Positions 26,081 through 34,277 of a stretch of 64,000 nucleotides of DNA are shown here, piece after piece. A model generated the notes under the pieces. The model was not told the DNA's origin, ran no database searches, and saw only the letters and a list, made by a program, of their open reading frames with translations. Within the stretch, counting starts at the first letter, position 1, and every line of letters begins with the position of its first letter. Both the position numbers and the translations under genes were made by a program. Source of the stretch: Kribbella antiqua (GTDB lineage: Bacteria; Actinomycetota; Actinomycetes; Propionibacteriales; Kribbellaceae); the NCBI RefSeq assembly GCF_004345665.1, contig NZ_SLWR01000004.1, positions 124,001-188,000 on the forward strand. Direction: 5' to 3'.

Positions 26081-27697
26081 ATGGCAGAGCCTCAATCCGT
26101 GGATGATGGCGGGAGCGAGCAGGTGCTCGGCGGAGTGCAGCGCAAGGCGGAGGGCGAGGCTCGGAGTGGGGTTCTCCGTGCCTCGCCCTCCAACGCCGCG
26201 TTGTGCCCGCCGAGTGCCGCGCAGCCCCGCCAGGATCCACGGATCGAGGCTCAGGTGGTCATCGTCGGGTCCGGGTTCGCCGGGTTGTGTATGGGGATCA
26301 AGTTGCGGCAGGCCGGATGCGAGGACTTCGTCATCCTGGAGAAGGCCGGCGACCTGGGCGGCACCTGGCGGGACAACACCTATCCCGGCTGCGCCTGCGA
26401 CATCCCGTCGTACCTCTACTCGTTCTCGTTCGAGCAGAACCCGCACTGGACCCGCATGTTCGCGCCCTGGGACGAGATCCTCGCCTACCTCAGGCACTGC
26501 GCGGACAAGTACGGGATCAGCGACAAGATCCGGTACGGCGCCGAGGTCACCGAGGCGGCGTTCGACGAGGAGACCGGGCGCTGGACCGTGACGGTGAACG
26601 GCGACGAGACCATCGAGACCCAGGCTCTGGTCGCGGGCGTCGGCAGCCTGCACCAGCCCAAGCTGCCGGACATCCCCGGCCTGGATTCCTTCGCCGGTAC
26701 GACGTTCCACTCGGCGCAGTGGAACCACGAACACGACCTGCGCGGCCGCAACGTCGCGGTGATCGGCACCGGCGCTTCGGCGATCCAGTTCGTCCCGAAG
26801 GTCGCCGAACAGGCCGCGCACCTGGACCTGTTCCAGCGGACGCCACCGTGGATCACGCCCAAGCCGGACCGGGCGATCGGCCCGCGCGAACGCGCTCTGC
26901 ACGCCCGCTTCCCGGCCGGCCAACGCGCGATCCGGAACGCGATCTACTGGGGTCTGGAGGGTCGCGGTCTCGGCTTCGCCGGCAACCCGAAGCTGATGAA
27001 AGCCTTGGAAATCCAAGCAAAACGTCATCTTCGCAAGCAGGTGACCGATCCGGCGCTACGCGCCAAGCTGACGCCGAACTACCAGATCGGCTGCAAGCGC
27101 ATCCTCATTTCGAATGACTACTACCCGGCCCTCGCGCGGCCCAACGTTGCCGTCGTCACCGACTCGATCGCGCGCATCACCCCGACCGGCGTCGTCACCG
27201 CGGACGGGGTCGAGCACCGGTGCGACACGATCGTGCTCGGCACCGGCTTCGAGGTGTCCGGCAACCTGACCCGGATGCGGATCCTCGGCAAGGACGACAT
27301 CGACCTGGCCGAGCACTGGAAGCGCGACGGCATCGGCGCCCATCTCGGCATCACCGTCGCCGGCTACCCGAACCTGTTCCTGCTGGTCGGTCCGAACACC
27401 GTGCTCGGCCATTCCTCGATGGTGTTCATGATCGAGGCCCAGGTGCGCTACGTGATGCAGGCGCTGGACCTGCTCCGGCGGCGCGGGGCGTCGTACGTCG
27501 AGGTGCGCGAGGAGGCGCAGGAGCGGTTCGTCGGCGGGATCCAGAACGAGCTCGGCGACACGGTCTGGCAGTCGGGGTGCAACAGTTGGTACCTGGACGC
27601 GCAGGGGCGGAACTCGGTCATCTGGCCGGAGTTCACGGTGTCGTACTGGCGCCGCACGCGCAGGCTCGACCCGAGCGACTTCGTGCTGGTCCATTAG
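26081..27697 (+). CDS. Flavin-containing (Baeyer-Villiger type) monooxygenase
   Basis: 538 residues. First Rossmann motif VVIVGSGFAGLCMGIKL (residues ~58-74), then LEKAGDLGGTWRDNTYPGC; second Rossmann motif VAVIGTGASAIQFVP. The type I BVMO fingerprint is present as FAGTTFHSAQWN, with Asn where Pro or Asp is usual. An N-terminal extension of about 55 residues (Ser/Gly/Ala/Arg-rich) precedes the FAD domain. The enzyme probably inserts oxygen into a ketone or oxidises a heteroatom, using NADPH and O2. It starts 35 bases after larA and may share its transcript, although no metabolic link is evident. Confidence 0.87.
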   Translation: MAEPQSVDDGGSEQVLGGVQRKAEGEARSGVLRASPSNAALCPPSAAQPRQDPRIEAQVVIVGSGFAGLCMGIKLRQAGCEDFVILEKAGDLGGTWRDNTYPGCACDIPSYLYSFSFEQNPHWTRMFAPWDEILAYLRHCADKYGISDKIRYGAEVTEAAFDEETGRWTVTVNGDETIETQALVAGVGSLHQPKLPDIPGLDSFAGTTFHSAQWNHEHDLRGRNVAVIGTGASAIQFVPKVAEQAAHLDLFQRTPPWITPKPDRAIGPRERALHARFPAGQRAIRNAIYWGLEGRGLGFAGNPKLMKALEIQAKRHLRKQVTDPALRAKLTPNYQIGCKRILISNDYYPALARPNVAVVTDSIARITPTGVVTADGVEHRCDTIVLGTGFEVSGNLTRMRILGKDDIDLAEHWKRDGIGAHLGITVAGYPNLFLLVGPNTVLGHSSMVFMIEAQVRYVMQALDLLRRRGASYVEVREEAQERFVGGIQNELGDTVWQSGCNSWYLDAQGRNSVIWPEFTVSYWRRTRRLDPSDFVLVH

Positions 27698-27815
27698 GGG
27701 ATTGCCCGGACTCCTTCAGGAGGAGGCGTCGGGGTTCGCCGTACGACCATGGCATGAGGGCAAGACCGGTCCGAAGGCCGATGTCCGGACGGCCGTGGTG
27801 AAGGATTCTTGAGGT

Positions 27816-27911
27816 ATGGAAATCCTTCAGATCGCCGGAGCAGCGGCCGTCGTGATCGGCATCGTGGTCACGATCCTGCTCGCCATCATTCCCTCGGTCG
27901 TAGACCGGTAA
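27816..27911 (+). CDS. Small single-membrane-span protein (31 residues)
   Basis: ATG at 27816 opens 31 codons to TAA at 27909-27911. The peptide starts MEILQIAG, has one strongly hydrophobic stretch (AAVVIGIVVTILLAII) and ends in SVVDR. GAGG lies just before the ATG. The stop is 2 bases from the end of the convergent cbs gene. Hydrophobic composition over the whole length argues against chance. No family recognised. Confidence 0.5.
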   Translation: MEILQIAGAAAVVIGIVVTILLAIIPSVVDR

Positions 27912-27913
27912 AG

Positions 27914-29287
27914 TCAGTCGACGGCGAGATGGACCAGCAGGTCCTGCCGGGTCAGCACGCCCACCGGCTTGCCGTCGTCCAGCACCATCAGGGCGTCCCT
28001 ACCCTCGAGCAGCTCGACCGCCTTCGCGACCGGTTCGCCGGCGCCGAGCGACGGCAGCGCCGGGTCCATGTGCTGCTCGACCATGTCGGCCAGCCGCGCC
28101 TTGCTGGTGTAGAGAGCGTCCATCAGCGTCCGCTCCGACACCGCGCCGGCCACCTCGGCCGCCATCACCGGCGGTTCGGCCCGGACCACGGGCATCTGCG
28201 ATACGCCGTACTCGCGCAGGATCGCGATTGCCTCGGCGACGGTCTCGTGCGGGTGCGTGTGCACCAGCGGCGGCATGCTGCCGTCCTTGCGGGCGAGGAT
28301 GTCGCCGAGCGTCGCGCCCTGCCGCGCGTGCGCCAGGAAGCCGTACTGCGCGAGCCAATCGTCGTTGAAGACCTTCGTCAGGTAACCGCGACCGCCGTCC
28401 GGCAACAGTACGACGATCACCGCGTCGGGGTCGTCGAGCTCGTGCGCCAGGCGGATCGCCGCCGCGGCCGCCATCCCGGCGGAACCGCCGACGAGCATGG
28501 CCTCTTCGCGGGCCAGCCGCCGGGTCAGCGCGAACGAGTCCGCGTCCGACACCTCGATGATGCGGTCGCAGATGTTCCGGTCGTACGTGTCCGGCCAGAA
28601 GTCCTCGCCGACGCCCTCGACCAGATACGGCCGGCCGGTGCCGCCGGAGTAGACCGAACCCTCCGGGTCAGCGCCGATGATCTGCACCTTGCCGCCCGAG
28701 ATCTCCTTCAGGTACTTGCCGGTGCCGCTGATCGTGCCGCCGGTGCCGACGCCCGCGACGAAGTGCGTGATCCGGCCCTCGGTCTGTTCCCAGAGCTCCG
28801 GGCCGGTGGTCTCGTAGTGCGAGCGCGGGTTGTTCTGGTTGGCGTACTGGTTCGGCTTCCAGGCACCGTCGATCTCCCGGACCAGGCGGTCGGAGACGTT
28901 GTAGTACGAGTCCGGGTGCTCCGGGGCGACCGCCGTCGGGCAGACGACGACCTCGGCGCCGTACGCCTTGAGGACGTTGCGCTTGTCCTCACTCACCTTG
29001 TCCGGGCAGACGAAGACGCACTTGTAGCCCTTCTGCTGGGCCACCATCGCCAGCCCGACCCCGGTGTTGCCGGAGGTCGGCTCGACGATCGTGCCGCCCG
29101 GCTTGAGCTCGCCGGACGCCTCGGCCGCCTCGATCATCCGGACCGCGATGCGGTCCTTCACCGAGCCGCCCGGGTTGAAGTACTCGACCTTCGCGAGCAC
29201 CAGCGGTTTGGCACCGTCGGTCGTCTTCGACAGCCGCACCAGCGGGGTGTTGCCGACCAGGTCCAGGAGAGATTCTGCGTAACGCAC
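27914..29287 (-). CDS. cbs: Cystathionine beta-synthase with CBS domain pair
   Basis: 457 residues from the GTG at 29287. The PLP domain begins YAESLLDLVGNTPLVRL, has the PLP lysine in NPGGSVKDRIAV, the substrate loop TSGNTGVG and the phosphate loop GTGGTISG. A C-terminal pair of CBS modules (about 330-455) includes THPHETVAEAIAILREYGVS and GVLTRQDLLVHLAVD. It joins serine (or O-acetylserine) and homocysteine to give cystathionine; the CBS pair may sense adenosine compounds. It lies divergently from the SGNH hydrolase with a 76-base gap. Confidence 0.93.
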   Translation of the reverse strand: MRYAESLLDLVGNTPLVRLSKTTDGAKPLVLAKVEYFNPGGSVKDRIAVRMIEAAEASGELKPGGTIVEPTSGNTGVGLAMVAQQKGYKCVFVCPDKVSEDKRNVLKAYGAEVVVCPTAVAPEHPDSYYNVSDRLVREIDGAWKPNQYANQNNPRSHYETTGPELWEQTEGRITHFVAGVGTGGTISGTGKYLKEISGGKVQIIGADPEGSVYSGGTGRPYLVEGVGEDFWPDTYDRNICDRIIEVSDADSFALTRRLAREEAMLVGGSAGMAAAAAIRLAHELDDPDAVIVVLLPDGGRGYLTKVFNDDWLAQYGFLAHARQGATLGDILARKDGSMPPLVHTHPHETVAEAIAILREYGVSQMPVVRAEPPVMAAEVAGAVSERTLMDALYTSKARLADMVEQHMDPALPSLGAGEPVAKAVELLEGRDALMVLDDGKPVGVLTRQDLLVHLAVD

Positions 29288-29363
29288 ATCTTTACTGTAG
29301 TGATACGTACGGCTTTCCCCTATTTTCACTTGCGCGGGTGTCACAGCGTGTAATCCTTGACTC

Positions 29364-30383
29364 ATGAGTAGAGCCCGGGCCGCCAAGCGACTGGCCCAGG
29401 CCGCAGCCTTGGGGGGCGGGGGACTCGGACTCATCGGTGCCACGTTGTACGGCGTACTGACCGCTGAGGCCGAGTATGCGAAGCGCGTGATCGGCCCGAT
29501 GCGGTACTACCCCACTCCGGGCGACGGCCTGTTCGGCCGGTTTCCAGGACATCCGATCACGTTCGCCATCCTCGGCGACTCCAGCGCTGCCGGCTACGGC
29601 ACCGAGTCACCGGAGGAGACACCTGGCGTCCTGCTGGCGTCCGGTCTCGCCGAGCTGGCCAAGCGCCCGGTGCGCCTGGTCGACGTAGCGAAGACCGGAG
29701 CGAAGTCGACCGATCTGGCCGGGCAGGTGGATGCCGCCCTGCAGGCGGGGCCGCACGTGGCCGTCATCCTGATCGGCGTCAACGACGTGAAGGAGCAGAT
29801 GCCACCGTCGACCTCGGTCAGGCTGCTGTCGACCGCGGTCCGCAGGTTGCGGGCTGCGAACTGTGAGGTGGTGGTGGGTACCTGCCCGGACCTCGGCGTG
29901 GTTCCGCCGATCATGCCGCCGCTGCGGCAGGTCGCCCGGGCCTGGAGCCGCCGGCTGGCCGCCGCTCAGACCATCGCAGTGGTCGAAGCAGGCGGCCGAA
30001 CTGTGTCTCTCGGGTCGCTGCTCGGCGAGGTGTTCCGGACCAACCCGACGATGTGGGGGCGCGACAACTTCCACCCGTCGGCCACCGGGTACGCCGCGGC
30101 GTCGGCCGCGCTGCTGCCGTCTGTAGCGGCGGCAATGGGTGTCGGGCCGGAGTCGTTCGTGCACCCAGAGCCCTTCCGTGGCGAGGCGATCCTGCCGATC
30201 GCCGAGGCCGCCGCACAGGCCGCTCGTACGGCGGGTACGGAGGTCGCGGCCACCGAGGTCGCCGGCCGCGAACGCGGACCGCGGGGCCGCTGGGCAGCCC
30301 TGCGCCACCGCCGACGTCACCCGAAGGCCGACGTGGAACGCGTCGACGAGCCCTCCACCGACGCCGTTCCGGTTGGGCAATAG
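29364..30383 (+). CDS. SGNH/GDSL-family hydrolase, membrane-anchored
   Basis: 339 residues. A short basic start and a hydrophobic segment (about 14-32) anchor it. Block I is FAILGDSSAAGYG (Ser), block III is ILIGVNDVKEQ (Asn) and block V is DNFHPSATGYA (Asp/His). These complete the SGNH catalytic set of esterases and lipases. The C-terminus (about 270-339) is Ala/Arg-rich and probably disordered. Acyl substrate unknown. Confidence 0.9.
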   Translation: MSRARAAKRLAQAAALGGGGLGLIGATLYGVLTAEAEYAKRVIGPMRYYPTPGDGLFGRFPGHPITFAILGDSSAAGYGTESPEETPGVLLASGLAELAKRPVRLVDVAKTGAKSTDLAGQVDAALQAGPHVAVILIGVNDVKEQMPPSTSVRLLSTAVRRLRAANCEVVVGTCPDLGVVPPIMPPLRQVARAWSRRLAAAQTIAVVEAGGRTVSLGSLLGEVFRTNPTMWGRDNFHPSATGYAAASAALLPSVAAAMGVGPESFVHPEPFRGEAILPIAEAAAQAARTAGTEVAATEVAGRERGPRGRWAALRHRRRHPKADVERVDEPSTDAVPVGQ

Positions 30384-30486
30384 CGCGTCCGCTGAGCGGG
30401 GACTTTCATGTCGGGAGTCTTGCCTCCGGGTGGCAACGTGGTGCACAGTCGATAACTACGCGGTACCCCGATGACGGGAGGCGAAC

Positions 30487-30717
30487 ATGGGCTTGAACCA
30501 CTCCGAGGAGACGCACCAGCGTTTGGTGGAGAAGGTGCCCAGGTGCACCGGACGCGAGATGACCGAGTGGTTCCAGCTGATGAACGACGGACCGTCGTTC
30601 CTGCGCTTCGACGACAGAGTGAGATGGCTTTCCAGCGAGTACGCCCTCGCGCACGGGCACGCAACCGCCATCGTCCACGAATACGACCTGGTCAGAGCGC
30701 ACCGGCGAATGGGCTGA
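30487..30717 (+). CDS. DUF4287-type small protein
   Basis: 76 residues. It reads HQRLVEKVPRCTGREMTEWF, then FLRFDDRVRWLSSEYALAHG and HATAIVHEYDL. This helix pattern is typical of DUF4287 proteins, small actinobacterial proteins of unknown role. GGGAGGCGAAC precedes the ATG. A strong bidirectional terminator follows. Confidence 0.8.
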   Translation: MGLNHSEETHQRLVEKVPRCTGREMTEWFQLMNDGPSFLRFDDRVRWLSSEYALAHGHATAIVHEYDLVRAHRRMG

Positions 30718-30742
30718 CACGCCGAACAGGAGTCTGAACACC

Positions 30743-30780
30743 CGAAGACCTGCCCTTTCAGGTGGAAGGGCGGGTCTTCG
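30743..30780. terminator. Bidirectional hairpin terminator
   Basis: CGAAGACCTGCCCTT pairs with AAGGGCGGGTCTTCG (15 bp with one G-U), loop of 8 bases, between two convergent genes. Confidence 0.8.
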
Positions 30781-30783
30781 CCG

Positions 30784-32046
30784 TTACGGCTGGGTGCTCA
30801 GGATGACTTCGTTGCCTTCTGGGTCGGCGAGGGTTGTGTCGTTCACCACCCGGCCGCCGGTCGCGAGAGCTGCGTCGACGCAGGCCTGAGCCTGGTCGCT
30901 CGGGACGCATACGGCGAGGTGGATGCGGTTGCGCTGACGGCGCCGGCCTTCGTCGGCTCCGTCCAGCTGCTGGAAGAAGAGCACGGGGTTGAGCCGGCGC
31001 GGATCGTAGATGTCGGTGAGTTCCGTCCGCGGGTCGTGCTGGTAGCCGAGCAGGGTCGTCCAGAACGCGCGTACCGCCGGAACATCGAGGGCGTCGATGC
31101 CGAATTGGACGAACCGCAGGTTGGTCGGATCCGGTACGAGCGCTAGGTCGCGCGCCGCGGCCTGGATGCGGCCGGCCAGCTCCACGAAGCGGGGCTCGGG
31201 CTGGCCCTCGCTGTCCTCCCACTGGTCCTTCCCGCCGTCGATCGTGACGCCGTCTGGCCGCAGATCCACCAGCATGGGTACCCCGAGATCGTCGGCCAGC
31301 TCCGCGACTGCGGTTGCCAGATGACTCGCCTGTACGGGCGATGTCGTCGGATAGAAGGTCATCGCGCCGAACAGCGTGTGCCAGTCGCTGTCCTCGGAGA
31401 GCTGACCGCCTGGGACGAGGTCGACCTCGTTTCCTTCGTCGTCGGCGACGGTGAGCTGGTAGGCGCCGTACGCCTCGCGGCCGATCGCGGCCTTGGCCGC
31501 CTCTACCGCGGCGGGAGGCCGGACGACGTCGACGTGGAGGCGGTTGCGCAGCGGTCGCGGCGGATCCTGGGGGTGGAACGAGATCGCCGGATCTCGGCGT
31601 TGTGGATCCCCGAGGCCGTCCGTGCCAAGCGGTTCGTAGCCGAGGACAGTCCGCCAGAACGACCTCACCGAAGCCTTGTCAACGGCATCGATCGCTACCC
31701 GCACGCTCTGCAGCACCGCCGGATCCGGGACCAGGCCCAGCTCCCGGGCGGCGGCCGAAATCGCTTGAGCCTGCGCCACATCCGCGCTCAGCCCTGAAGA
31801 GCTGACTGCGCGGATCCGGATGCGTACCCCGCTGGCCCGCAGATCCACGTCCGGCATGCCGTTGCCGTCAGCCCGCTCCGCGATGCGGCTGCCACCCGCC
31901 TGGCCGCCGCCATCCGGCAGCTCGGCGATGCGGGCGACCAGGGCCGCTCCGGCAGCGTGTGACGGCGCCTCGAACCATGCGCACGCGTCGCCGTCGACGA
32001 CCCGCCAGTCCTCCTGCTGGAGCTCAACCGCTGTCAGTCGATCCAT
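30784..32046 (-). CDS. Tandem dehydratase-like/VOC fusion protein
   Basis: 420 residues made of two similar halves. Each half has an N-terminal pterin-4a-carbinolamine-dehydratase-like segment (about 12-110; 218-300), then a VOC/glyoxalase-like segment (about 115-212; 303-420). The VOC-like segments read SVRSFWRTVLGYEPLG in the first half and AVRAFWTTLLGYQHDP in the second. Ends of the VOC segments share the TVADDEGNEVDL / LADPEGNEVIL pattern. Such fusions occur in actinobacteria without known function; metal ligands are not complete by eye. Downstream (minus) it reaches a terminator; a truncated GNAT gene starts on the same strand upstream. Confidence 0.75.
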   Translation of the reverse strand: MDRLTAVELQQEDWRVVDGDACAWFEAPSHAAGAALVARIAELPDGGGQAGGSRIAERADGNGMPDVDLRASGVRIRIRAVSSSGLSADVAQAQAISAAARELGLVPDPAVLQSVRVAIDAVDKASVRSFWRTVLGYEPLGTDGLGDPQRRDPAISFHPQDPPRPLRNRLHVDVVRPPAAVEAAKAAIGREAYGAYQLTVADDEGNEVDLVPGGQLSEDSDWHTLFGAMTFYPTTSPVQASHLATAVAELADDLGVPMLVDLRPDGVTIDGGKDQWEDSEGQPEPRFVELAGRIQAAARDLALVPDPTNLRFVQFGIDALDVPAVRAFWTTLLGYQHDPRTELTDIYDPRRLNPVLFFQQLDGADEGRRRQRNRIHLAVCVPSDQAQACVDAALATGGRVVNDTTLADPEGNEVILSTQP

Positions 32047-32056
32047 GCCAGTCTCC

Positions 32057-32383
32057 TCAACCAGCCGGCGAAATCTTCGTGCGCATCACGCAATGGTTCT
32101 TGCCTTTGGCCCGCACATACGTGAACTCGGCCTGCTCGAACAGACAGGCCACGGCCACCCCGTCAAAGACGACCGCCGCATGCGCCCGCCCCTCCGCAAC
32201 CAGCCGCTGCTTGAGCTCGCGATTGCTGTTAGCCTCGAACGTCTTCTCGCCATGCACCGTGTGGAACCACGTGCACCAGCGCCCACCCCACACCCCGTTA
32301 TGCCGCTCCGCCAGCTCCGCGTAGGCACCCCAGGTCTCAGGCCCAAGCGCCCGTACCGTCAGCCCTCCCACAACCGTGCTCAT
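32057..32383 (-). CDS. GNAT-like protein with the catalytic core deleted in frame
   Basis: 108 residues from the ATG at 32383. Its N-terminal 79 residues match those of the GNAT protein at 37133-37720 (ELKQRLVAEGRAHAAVVFDG here, ALKQRLVADGIAHAALVYDG there). Its last 28 residues match that protein's end (FTYVRAKGKNHCVM versus FTYDRPKGLGNCVM). About 90 residues in between, including the acetyl-CoA loop LRGQGLAA, are absent with the frame kept. It is thus either a broken gene or a shortened protein with a new role. It overlaps none of its neighbours. Confidence 0.7.
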   Translation of the reverse strand: MSTVVGGLTVRALGPETWGAYAELAERHNGVWGGRWCTWFHTVHGEKTFEANSNRELKQRLVAEGRAHAAVVFDGVAVACLFEQAEFTYVRAKGKNHCVMRTKISPAG

Positions 32384-32433
32384 TCCCTCACGGTAAACCG
32401 CAATCCGGACAATCCCCTTCCGGATGCCAGAAA

Positions 32434-32471
32434 AGCCGAAGGGCCGGCCCACCTGGGCCGGCGCTTCGGTT
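32434..32471 (-). terminator. Terminator of the BI-1 gene
   Basis: GGCCGGCCC and GGGCCGGC pair around ACCT, with AAGCCGAA/TTCGGTT extending the stem. It lies 10 bases after the BI-1 stop on the minus strand. Confidence 0.7.
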
Positions 32472-32480
32472 GGTTGATGA

Positions 32481-33326
32481 TCAGTCGCCGCCGCGAAGGA
32501 TGGCGAGGATGCGGAGCAGGTTCCAGTACAGCCAGACCAGGGTGACGGTCAGGCCGAAGGCGGCCCGCCAGGCCTCGTTCTGCGGGGCGCCGTGCCGGAC
32601 CCCCTGCTCGATCATGTCGAAGTCGAGGATCAGGTTGAACACCGCCAGGCCGGCGCCGATCGCGGCGAACAGCAGCCCCATCGGGCCCATGCCGGAGATG
32701 CCGGTGCCGACACCGAACAGGCTCAGCACCAGGTTGATCAGCAGCACGCCCGCGAAGCCCATCGTCGCGACGATGACCATCCGGGTGAAGCGCGGCGTCA
32801 CCTTGATGTTGAAGTACTTGTACGTCGCCAGCGTCAGCCCGGCCGTCACCATCGTGGCCAGCACGGCCTGAACGATGATGCCGGAATCACCGACCCACGC
32901 CGCGATGAACTTGCTGCCGATTCCGAGGAACGCACCCTCGGCCGCGGCGTACACCATCACCAGCACGGGGTTGACCCGGCGGGAGAAGCTCAGCACCATC
33001 GCCATCGCGAAGCCGAGCAACGCACCGGCCAGGAACACCGGGGTGACCAGGTTGTCCGGCGTCCACCACCACGCGAGCGCGGCGGTCAGAACGACTACAC
33101 CAAGGGTCAGGCTGGTCTTGACGATGACGTCGTCCAACGTCATGGGGCGGCTGTCGGCCGGTGCCCCCTGGTACTGCTGGCCCGGCCCACCGGGTCCGCC
33201 GTACTGACCGGGCTGACCATAGCCATACGGACCAGGCTGGCCGTACGGAGCGGCCCCCGGGTATGCCTGGCCTTGGCCAGGCGCAAACGCACTCGACCGG
33301 TTCAGGACCGGGTTACTGCTCTGCAT
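32481..33326 (-). CDS. Bax inhibitor-1/YccA family membrane protein
   Basis: 281 residues from the ATG at 33326, with AGGAGG 7 bases upstream. A Pro/Gly/Gln/Tyr-rich cytoplasmic tail (about 1-60, with repeating GQPGPYGYGQPG) precedes seven hydrophobic segments. The late sequence FNLILDFDMIEQGV contains the Asp pair of the BI-1 pore. BI-1-fold bacterial proteins act as pH-sensitive calcium leak channels or modulators of membrane proteases. The disordered tail is typical of actinobacterial members. Confidence 0.9.
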   Translation of the reverse strand: MQSSNPVLNRSSAFAPGQGQAYPGAAPYGQPGPYGYGQPGQYGGPGGPGQQYQGAPADSRPMTLDDVIVKTSLTLGVVVLTAALAWWWTPDNLVTPVFLAGALLGFAMAMVLSFSRRVNPVLVMVYAAAEGAFLGIGSKFIAAWVGDSGIIVQAVLATMVTAGLTLATYKYFNIKVTPRFTRMVIVATMGFAGVLLINLVLSLFGVGTGISGMGPMGLLFAAIGAGLAVFNLILDFDMIEQGVRHGAPQNEAWRAAFGLTVTLVWLYWNLLRILAILRGGD

Positions 33327-33527
33327 GTCATCCTCCTGGCGACCCACATCCGGGGCCATGCCCCGATACTACGGTCCCACCCTTAACAACACCTGAGGAT
33401 CAACCCAGCGTTCCCCAACCGAAAGCCACACACGGAAAGCGGTTGTAGAACCCAATTGGTATCCGATCAATTCCCACTCACGAAGAGGTTCCCGCGGCTT
33501 TCAGCCAGCCCAGTCGCTCGGGGGATC

Positions 33528-34100
33528 TCAGGTGGTCTTCGATTGGTCGTTGTTCAGCCAGGTGAGGCGTTCTGGTGGCAGCGGGAATGCGCCGAGGTAG
33601 AGCCAGGAGAAGGTCTTTCTCCACCGGCGCGCTTCGGCCAATTGGCGGAGGCCCTCGGCCAGCGGCTCGATTCCCAGCACCTCCGCCAGGCGAGCGTCCA
33701 CCTGACGCATGAAGCGGCGATTCCAGAACGCCTCGTACGACGCCCAGACGACCGGGATCGCGACCAGGACGATGCCCAGCGCCCAGGCCCAGCCGATGAC
33801 GAGTGACAGCACGATCCCGAGCACGAAGAGCGGCGCCCCGATGATCACCGGAAGCATCTGCCGATGCCGATTCAGCCCGGCCCCGACCATCACGAACTCC
33901 TGCGCGATCACCAGGTGCAGCAGCGGGTCGGAGAACTCCCCCGCGTCCTCCGTCACGTAGAGGACCGGACCCGTCGCGCCAGGCTCCAGTACGACGTACC
34001 GGCCGTCGGTCGACGCCTGGGCGTTGATGATCGACGGCACGGGATACCCGGTGCGGTTGGCGAGCGTGCCGGCCGTGACGAGCAACTTTTCCTGGTCCAC
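33528..34100 (-). CDS. Membrane protein resembling an M48 peptidase without its zinc motif
   Basis: 190 residues. The order of parts recalls M48/HtpX peptidases: a soluble N-terminus, LLHLVIAQEFVMVGAG where HExxH would be expected (reads QEFVM), a long hydrophobic hairpin (about 84-120), then RRFMRQVDARLAEVLGIEP and LAEGLRQLAEARRW, like the AD-containing helix after the second membrane segment, and a short Pro/Leu-rich end. The zinc ligands are absent, so it would be a non-catalytic relative. The family link is my reading and not certain. Confidence 0.5.
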   Translation of the reverse strand: MDQEKLLVTAGTLANRTGYPVPSIINAQASTDGRYVVLEPGATGPVLYVTEDAGEFSDPLLHLVIAQEFVMVGAGLNRHRQMLPVIIGAPLFVLGIVLSLVIGWAWALGIVLVAIPVVWASYEAFWNRRFMRQVDARLAEVLGIEPLAEGLRQLAEARRWRKTFSWLYLGAFPLPPERLTWLNNDQSKTT

Positions 34101-34277
34101 CTGCGGATCTTGCCCCAGCCCGGCCGCTCTCGCGAGCGGGCGCGGCGCGCCTACGGATTTACAGGTCGTAGGCGGGCGCGATCTGGCGGCGCCGTACTCG
34201 TGGAAGCGGGTACGGCGCCGGGACCGGTGGCCACCCAGGACGTGATGCTCCCGCGGGCCAGCTCAAGGCAGTCCGGC

